From: Thiotrichales bacterium HSG1
Lineage (GTDB): Bacteria > Pseudomonadota > Gammaproteobacteria > Beggiatoales > Beggiatoaceae
DNA: 10,480 bases
Direction: 5' to 3'
NCBI GenBank assembly: GCA_030378125.1
Contig: JAUCGN010000046.1
Span: 1-10,480, forward strand
Shown here one piece after another: positions 6,336-10,480 of the stretch. The translations under genes and the position numbers were made by a program. Within the stretch, counting starts at the first letter, position 1, and every line of letters starts with the position of its first letter. Below the pieces are notes generated by a model. The model ran no database searches. It saw only the letters and a list, made by a program, of their open reading frames with translations, and had not been told where the DNA came from.

Positions 6336-6619
6336 TACATATAGTCCTTGAAGTCATCTAACGGTGCATCGAAATCATCTGCCATTTTAATTAAACCTTT
6401 TGAACTTCCGAAAGTACGTTGTTTGCGTATTTTAGGTTGTTGTGTGATGGGCGTTTTGTTTTGATTTAAGTTATTAAGCATTTGATTGTAGTCATGTTCT
6501 GCAAGTAAAATAGCAGTTTGTCCTTGTCCGATAGAAATTGTTATTGGTTCATGCGTAGAAAGTGTTTGTTGAACCATTTTACGTATTTGTGGAGTTAGTT
6601 CAGATTGAAGAATGTTCAT
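6335..6619 (-). CDS. Phd-like antitoxin partner of VapC
   Basis: The 94-residue product has an N-terminal Phd/YefM-like fold region (residues 1-48, with EPITISIGQGQTAILLAEHD and YNQML resembling the family's EPV-x-LT-x-x-GKP-x-A-x-LLS-x-x-DYE pattern). It has a Lys/Gln-rich linker and a conserved tail RTFGSSKGLIKMADDFDAPL followed by DDFKDYM, the toxin-binding segment seen in antitoxins of PIN toxins. AAAGG lies about 11 bases before the ATG. It precedes vapC with a one-base overlap. Autorepression is expected for the family; I see no clear operator. Its leader overlaps the 3' part of the broken DUF3368 frame. Confidence 0.88.
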   Translation of the reverse strand: MNILQSELTPQIRKMVQQTLSTHEPITISIGQGQTAILLAEHDYNQMLNNLNQNKTPITQQPKIRKQRTFGSSKGLIKMADDFDAPLDDFKDYM

Positions 6620-6740
6620 GAGAGTTTTTTACCTTTAAATTTTTAACTGTGATTGATTTGATGTACGTTTTTTGACTATAGAATATAACTATTAATCTAA
6701 ATAATGCTATTATTGGAGTTGTATTGGAAAATATAATCAT
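6600..6740 (-). pseudogene. DUF3368 PIN-type toxin, truncated N-terminus
   Basis: Read from ATG at 6740 on the minus strand: MIIFSNTTPIIALFRL, the characteristic N-terminus of DUF3368 toxins (MII-V-SNTTP-LIAL). After about 16 residues the similarity ends and the frame runs 30 more unrelated codons to a stop at 6600, inside the start of the Phd-like gene. A full toxin is about 150-170 residues, so nearly all, including the other PIN acidic residues, is lost. Its ATG overlaps the stop of the upstream UPF0175 gene (ATGA), the usual arrangement for this pair. A deletion joining it to the phd-vapC operon is the simplest explanation. Confidence 0.8.
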
Positions 6741-7243
6741 AACAAAGATGTTTCTCTATTAAAATCATCTTGTGAGTTTTCTAGTAGAACTGCACCGGAT
6801 GCCATCGCTTTGAATAAAAAGGTAATTCTTGGTATATTAAGCCATTGTGCTGCCATACCAGATGAAATTTTGCCTTCTTTAAATAGAGAAATAGCGGATT
6901 GGGTTTTTATTAATTCACCAAAATCTTCTATGTTGATATGTAAACTAAGTAATATAGGACTTACGCATTGACAACTTCTAAAAAATAATATTTCAATAAA
7001 ATTATATACTTATAAAGTATATTTAATTTCTCATAATTTCTGTAAAAATTAAAGTATAAAATTACAATGCTAAGTTGCGTAAAGGAATTATGTAATTTTA
7101 AAATATAAATTATATGTATATTAAATTTAACTATTTATATAGTAACTTATTGTATTTAAATAGTTTCATAATATGATGACCTTGTCAATGCGTAAGCCCT
7201 ATAATAGTTCAACTGGACATTCAATTGAAATTGTATTTTTCAT
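6737..7243 (-). pseudogene. UPF0175 antitoxin gene, split by a MITE
   Basis: Removing the insertion at 6954-7202 and one copy of its 3-bp AAT target duplication restores one open frame of 84 codons from ATG (7243) to TGA (6737). It begins MKNTISIECPVELLLSLHIN and contains AISLFKEGKISSGMAAQWLN, then IPRITFLFKAMASGAVLLEN, the family's A-(x)-LF-EGKIS-G-AA-(x)-L-GI-R-x-x-F-x-LL pattern. UPF0175 proteins are small helix-turn-helix antitoxins paired with DUF3368 toxins; the truncated partner follows with a 4-base overlap. The insertion introduces an immediate in-frame stop, so the gene is inactivated after about 13 codons. Confidence 0.88.
6954..7202. mobile_element. 249-bp MITE inside the UPF0175 gene
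   Basis: The ends ATAGGACTTACGCATTGACA (from 6954) and TGTCAATGCGTAAGCCCTAT (to 7202) are near-perfect inverted repeats. AAT flanks both sides (6951-6953, 7203-7205), and the interrupted reading frame confirms a 3-bp duplication. The interior is very AT-rich and non-coding. Termini and short duplication are reminiscent of IS5-type elements, but no parent transposase is in the window. A related half copy begins at 1879. Confidence 0.9.
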
Positions 7244-7291
7244 GTTTTTTTCTGTTTGTTTTGTTAATTCGTTGTGCTTAAAGTTTCATTT

Positions 7292-7585
7292 TTTGAACAA
7301 GATTACACGGATTAAAGGATAAAACCTGATTAAATCAAAAGCACACAGGTTTATAATTCTGTCCATCTTTTAATCCGTTAAATCCTGTTCAAAAACTATC
7401 TAAATCAGAATTAACGGAATTATAGAATTTCCAGAAATGTTTGAACAAGATTACACGGATTAAAGGATAAAACATGATTAAGTCAAAAGCACACAGGTTT
7501 ATAATCCTGTTCATCTTTTAATCCGTTAAATCCTGTTCAAAAACTGTCTGAATCAGAATTAACGGAATTTAAGAATTTCCAGAAT
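7292..7585. repeat. Interspersed 148-bp repeat, copies 3 and 4 in tandem
   Basis: Two nearly identical units, 7292-7438 and 7440-7585, repeat with a period of 148. Each has a left arm TTTGAACAAGATTACACGGA whose continuation is imperfectly complementary to the TAATCCGTTAAATCCTGTTC arm about 70 bases later, then a tail with CTGAATCAGAATTAACGGAA. Copy 4 is followed by the 410-bp mobile element, which entered at the unit's terminal AGAAT. Non-coding; function unknown. Confidence 0.9.
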
Positions 7586-7995
7586 CAATAGTTCGGACAG
7601 TTTTGAAAGACGGAAGTTCAATAGGCGTAAAGGCTTATTGTTACAATATCTAATTAAATGCTACTCAGCTAAAAACCTGAGTTTGATTTAATTGAACTCA
7701 GTAAAATCAAACTGTTGCAAAGCCTCATTTTATAGCTGTAAAAACTGTCCGAAGTATTGATAATATCTAATTAAATGCTACTTAGCTAAAAACCTGAGTT
7801 TGATTTAATTGAACTCAGTAAAATCAAACTGTTGCAAAGCCTCATTTTATAGCTGTAAAAACTGTCCGAAGTATTGATAATATCTAATTAAATGCTACTT
7901 AGCTAAAAACACCTGAGTTTGATTTAATTGAATTTAGCAATATCAAACCCTTACAAAACCCTATTTTTTAACTTTTAAAACTGTCCGAAGTATTG
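7586..7995. mobile_element. 410-bp non-autonomous element, 5-bp target duplication
   Basis: The ends CAATAGTTCGGACAGTTTT (7586-7604) and AAAACTGTCCGAAGTATTG (7977-7995) are inverted repeats with one mismatch. AGAAT flanks both sides (7581-7585 and 7996-8000). The paralogous block at about 4955-4975 has TTCCAGAATTAAAACCC uninterrupted, i.e. the empty site with a single AGAAT, which proves insertion. There is no open reading frame of note; most of the element is three 117-119-bp tandem units, each ending in a copy of the right terminal repeat. The transposase family is not identified. Confidence 0.92.
7645..7995. repeat. Three tandem 117-119-bp units inside the mobile element
   Basis: Units start at 7645, 7762 and 7879. 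The first two are almost identical; the third has a 2-base insertion and several changes. Each carries two overlapping inverted repeats: CTGAGTT/AACTCAG (7677-7683, 7695-7701 in unit 1) and AGTTTGATTT/AAATCAAACT (7680-7689, 7704-7713). Because the arms overlap, only one of the two hairpins can form at a time. Each unit ends with AAAACTGTCCGAAGTATTG, so right ends are present at 7741, 7858 and 7977. Confidence 0.92.
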
Positions 7996-8077
7996 AGAAT
8001 TAAAACCCAAATCAATTTGCCTTTATCCTGAAAATCCAAAAATCCTGTGAATCCTGATTCTGACAAAATAAGACACC

Positions 8078-10480
8078 TTATGAATAAATTTTACAATTAG
8101 GCACAGATTTTTTAAACCACTCTATCTCAGATTTGCTTATTTGATTATTTAAACACCACAATTTCTGCAAATTAGTCAAGCCACATAGCGGTTCTAAATC
8201 GCTTATTTGATTTCCCCAACAAGACAATTCCTGCAAATTAGTCAAGCCACATAGCGATCCTAAATTGCTTATTTGATTTCCTTCGCAATACAATGTCTGC
8301 AAATTAGTCAAGGCATGTAGCGGTTCTAAATTACTTATTTGGTTTCCTTCACAATACAATGTCTGCAAATTAGTCAAGGCACGTAGCGGTTCTAAATCAC
8401 TTATTTGATTATCATAGCAATACAATGCCTGCAAATTAGTCAAGACACATAACGGTTCTAAATCACTTATTTGATTTTCCGAACAGTCTAATTTTTGCAA
8501 ATTAGTCAAGACACATAGTGGTTCTAAATTACTTATATTATTTCCTTTACAATTCAATATCTGCAAACTAACAATTTTTTCTAAATCGCCATTAGTTGGT
8601 TCAAGTTTAATACCAATTTCTCTCTTAACAACATTTTGCGACTTCTCATCCAATTGGTTCCACCATTTCCAGTCATCTATTGCGATAATACGAGTAGATA
8701 TTTTAGTAACACTGTGTTTTTTAAATAGTTTAGGTCTAATTGGTTCAGGTTTTTGATTAGATTTTTTAGTAAAACGATATTTTTCAGATACTTTAGGTCT
8801 GATTAATTCATCATTTTGTTTTTTTTCAGATTTTTTGATTATGTGCTCTTGATTAGATATTTTAGTAACACTATGTTTTTTAGATAGTTTAGGTCTAATT
8901 GGTTCGTATTTTGGTGATTGAGAAACAGGAGACAACAATTTCTCCAATCCCTTCATCAAACCATCCAAACCAACCCGCCTATCAGGAACAATCTCCACAC
9001 AATCACACAACAACTCAAACAACTCAGGTGAATCTGCCAAACATTTTGGCCGAAAAGTCTGTGGACTTTCCCCCGTCAACAAACGATACAAAGTCTTACC
9101 AAACGCATACACATCACTCTTCGCACTCGGCTCACCATCCACACCCTGCTGCTCAGGCGGAGCATAATCCAACGTCCCAAACACCGCCCCTTGAGCCAAC
9201 AAACTCAACCCAGAACGACCACGTTTAGCAGCCATCTCTGTCCCCAACGATACTGCCACCCTTGCCAACCCAAAATCAATAATTTTCACCATCACCTTAT
9301 CCGATTGCCGCAACAACAAAATATTAGCCGGCTTCAAATCCAAATGAAAAATACCCTTAGCATGAGCTAATTGCAACCCCTTCGCAATCTGCAAACCCAC
9401 CGCAATCCCAGTCGCAACATCCAACTTACCAAACTTAGCCAACCACGACTCACCATCAATCGCCCCCTCAATATACTCCGAAATAAAATAACCCCGCTCC
9501 TGCCTCGCCAAATCAACAAAACCACAATCAAACGGCTGTGGAACAAAATCACCAGCAATTTTCGCCATCAACTTAGCTTCTTTAAACAAAACATCCGCCG
9601 AACCACGCATCGTCTCCCAAAAACACTTAATGACCACCAACTCCCGCTTAAAACGATTCCGAGCCAAAAACACACAACCCATTCCCCCAGCACCCAATAT
9701 TTTCTGAATCTCATAAGTATGCTCATTAAACAAAGCATAACGCTGTGGATTTAACTCAATAGCTTCCTGCAAAGACGACAACGCCTTATCATAAATCTGT
9801 TGCCGAATAAATACCTGAAACAAATTGAACGCACTCAATGCCCGCTCCTCATCATTCCTTGCCTGTTGATAAGCCTTATTAAATAACGCCTCAGCCTGTT
9901 GCAAATCCCCCAGCGAAGATACCACACTACCCAATCCAATCGCAGCTTGACTGTATTGTGGAACCGATGGCGACAAATGTTGCATCAAACGGCGAGCCTT
10001 TTTAATCAACTCCAAACTAGCAGAACTATATTGAATCGACTCATCACGTGGTTTAACTTGTGACGACAAATCAGAACGAGCCATCAATTGCCGAACTATA
10101 GCTAAAATTTGTTCCGTATCACCTTTAATCTCCCCCAACTGCTCTTGCAACTGAGGCATAGCTGCCAAAACTTGAGATAATTGAACCTTAATCAATTGTG
10201 TCCAATCAGCAAATCGTTGGCTAAATTCAACAAATTGAACATAATGAGTTTGCATCACCGACTCAACTTGTTGCCAACGCTCTAACTGCTGTCCCAATTG
10301 CCCAATCTCAGCAAATTTTTTAGCAGCAAATGCTTGATTTAACTTATCTTCAGGTGACTTAACAATATTCTTAATCTCATGCACATCAACCATCAAACCA
10401 TCATGTTTTAATGCAGCCAAAGTAGTTTGAAAACGTGGCTCTTTCCGCAACTGCTCATACAAGAAAAACAATATAGCATT
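8078..10480 (-). CDS. Ser/Thr protein kinase with TPR-like region and C-terminal LRRs, 5' partial
   Basis: The frame stays open to the window edge; the first possible start inside (TTG at 10471) is probably internal, so the true N-terminus lies outside. Numbering from that codon: residues 1-140 are helical and coiled-coil-like. Residues 170-245 look like TPR helices (QQAEALFNKAYQQARNDEER, YDKALSSLQEAIELNP). A Hanks-type kinase spans about 253-500, with glycine loop LGAGGMGCVF (259-268), Lys282, catalytic loop HLDLKPAN (376-383), DFG (399-401), YAPPEQ and SDVYAFG. The Asp of the catalytic loop follows Leu, making it a non-RD kinase; catalytic residues are present. A basic linker (520-595) repeats an IRPK...TK motif three times. 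After a WKWWNQLDEK segment come six 22-residue LRRs (645-776) and a cap. It likely phosphorylates Ser/Thr with LRRs recognising a partner; the substrate is unknown. No membrane segment is seen. Confidence 0.93.
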   Translation of the reverse strand, partial: NAILFFLYEQLRKEPRFQTTLAALKHDGLMVDVHEIKNIVKSPEDKLNQAFAAKKFAEIGQLGQQLERWQQVESVMQTHYVQFVEFSQRFADWTQLIKVQLSQVLAAMPQLQEQLGEIKGDTEQILAIVRQLMARSDLSSQVKPRDESIQYSSASLELIKKARRLMQHLSPSVPQYSQAAIGLGSVVSSLGDLQQAEALFNKAYQQARNDEERALSAFNLFQVFIRQQIYDKALSSLQEAIELNPQRYALFNEHTYEIQKILGAGGMGCVFLARNRFKRELVVIKCFWETMRGSADVLFKEAKLMAKIAGDFVPQPFDCGFVDLARQERGYFISEYIEGAIDGESWLAKFGKLDVATGIAVGLQIAKGLQLAHAKGIFHLDLKPANILLLRQSDKVMVKIIDFGLARVAVSLGTEMAAKRGRSGLSLLAQGAVFGTLDYAPPEQQGVDGEPSAKSDVYAFGKTLYRLLTGESPQTFRPKCLADSPELFELLCDCVEIVPDRRVGLDGLMKGLEKLLSPVSQSPKYEPIRPKLSKKHSVTKISNQEHIIKKSEKKQNDELIRPKVSEKYRFTKKSNQKPEPIRPKLFKKHSVTKISTRIIAIDDWKWWNQLDEKSQNVVKREIGIKLEPTNGDLEKIVSLQILNCKGNNISNLEPLCVLTNLQKLDCSENQISDLEPLCVLTNLQALYCYDNQISDLEPLRALTNLQTLYCEGNQISNLEPLHALTNLQTLYCEGNQISNLGSLCGLTNLQELSCWGNQISDLEPLCGLTNLQKLWCLNNQISKSEIEWFKKSVPNCKIYS
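8144..8539 (-). repeat. Six 66-bp repeats encoding the LRRs
   Basis: Six consecutive units of exactly 66 bp encode the pattern QIS(D/N)LEPLxxLTNLQxLxCxxN. Central units differ by only a few bases, and synonymous positions are also largely conserved. This points to recent expansion or gene conversion of the array. The invariant Cys in each unit replaces a usual LRR hydrophobic position and would stack inside the solenoid. Confidence 0.9.

Noticed and set aside
7586..7995. The 117-bp tandem repeats as a CRISPR array
   Set aside because: Units are contiguous and nearly identical throughout, with no short repeat alternating with unique spacers, and terminal inverted repeats plus target duplication show a mobile element.
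8899..9754. Plus-strand open frames opposite the kinase gene (His/Thr/Pro- and Asn/Leu-rich)
   Set aside because: Biased composition is what the antisense of the kinase coding region would give; no motifs.

Overview
The window is AT-rich DNA from a bacterium. The best taxonomic clue is RecA, which resembles gammaproteobacterial RecA throughout its core. High AT content, interspersed repeat families, a LRR-bearing Ser/Thr kinase, a compact group II intron and many toxin-antitoxin genes together suggest a large, repeat-loaded genome such as those of Beggiatoa/Thiomargarita-like sulfur bacteria. That placement is an inference; the gammaproteobacterial call is firmer than the family.

Layout. Bases 1-453 hold no supportable gene, only a GC-richer island near 235-330. 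A decayed N-terminal stub of an integron-type tyrosine integrase (454-705) runs into the recA upstream region. recA (765-1820) is intact. It is followed by half of a MITE-like repeat (from 1879) and a complete-looking ORF-bearing group II intron (1976-3798) whose 6-nt IBS1/EBS1 pairing can be read directly. Next comes a frameshifted IS1-family element (3907-4769) that carries a 90-bp MITE with IS1-like ends and an 8-bp target duplication inside its own leader.

From 4774 to 7290, on the minus strand, lies a toxin-antitoxin island: DinJ/YafQ (5676-5141), a Phd-like/VapC pair (6619-5949), and a third, broken UPF0175/DUF3368 pair (7243-6600). In the broken pair the antitoxin is split by a 249-bp MITE and only the first ~16 residues of the toxin remain. 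Copies of a ~148-bp repeat with a large imperfect hairpin punctuate the island. Bases 7586-7995 are a 410-bp mobile element with internal 117-bp tandem units. Its empty site survives in a duplicated block near 4962, proving insertion with a 5-bp duplication.

The last quarter (8078-10480, minus) is one large gene, open at the window edge: coiled and TPR-like N-terminal part, Ser/Thr kinase domain, repeated basic linker, six 22-residue leucine-rich repeats. A short decayed copy of its 3' end lies at 5037-5112, so the LRR tail plus its downstream repeats have been duplicated about 3 kb apart.

Functionally, only recA is clearly housekeeping. The rest is an accessory zone of addiction modules, retroelement, IS and MITE debris next to a signalling protein. 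The best signals are the nested and dated insertion events and the reconstructed third TA pair. I did not find convincing evidence of a wholly new multi-gene system.
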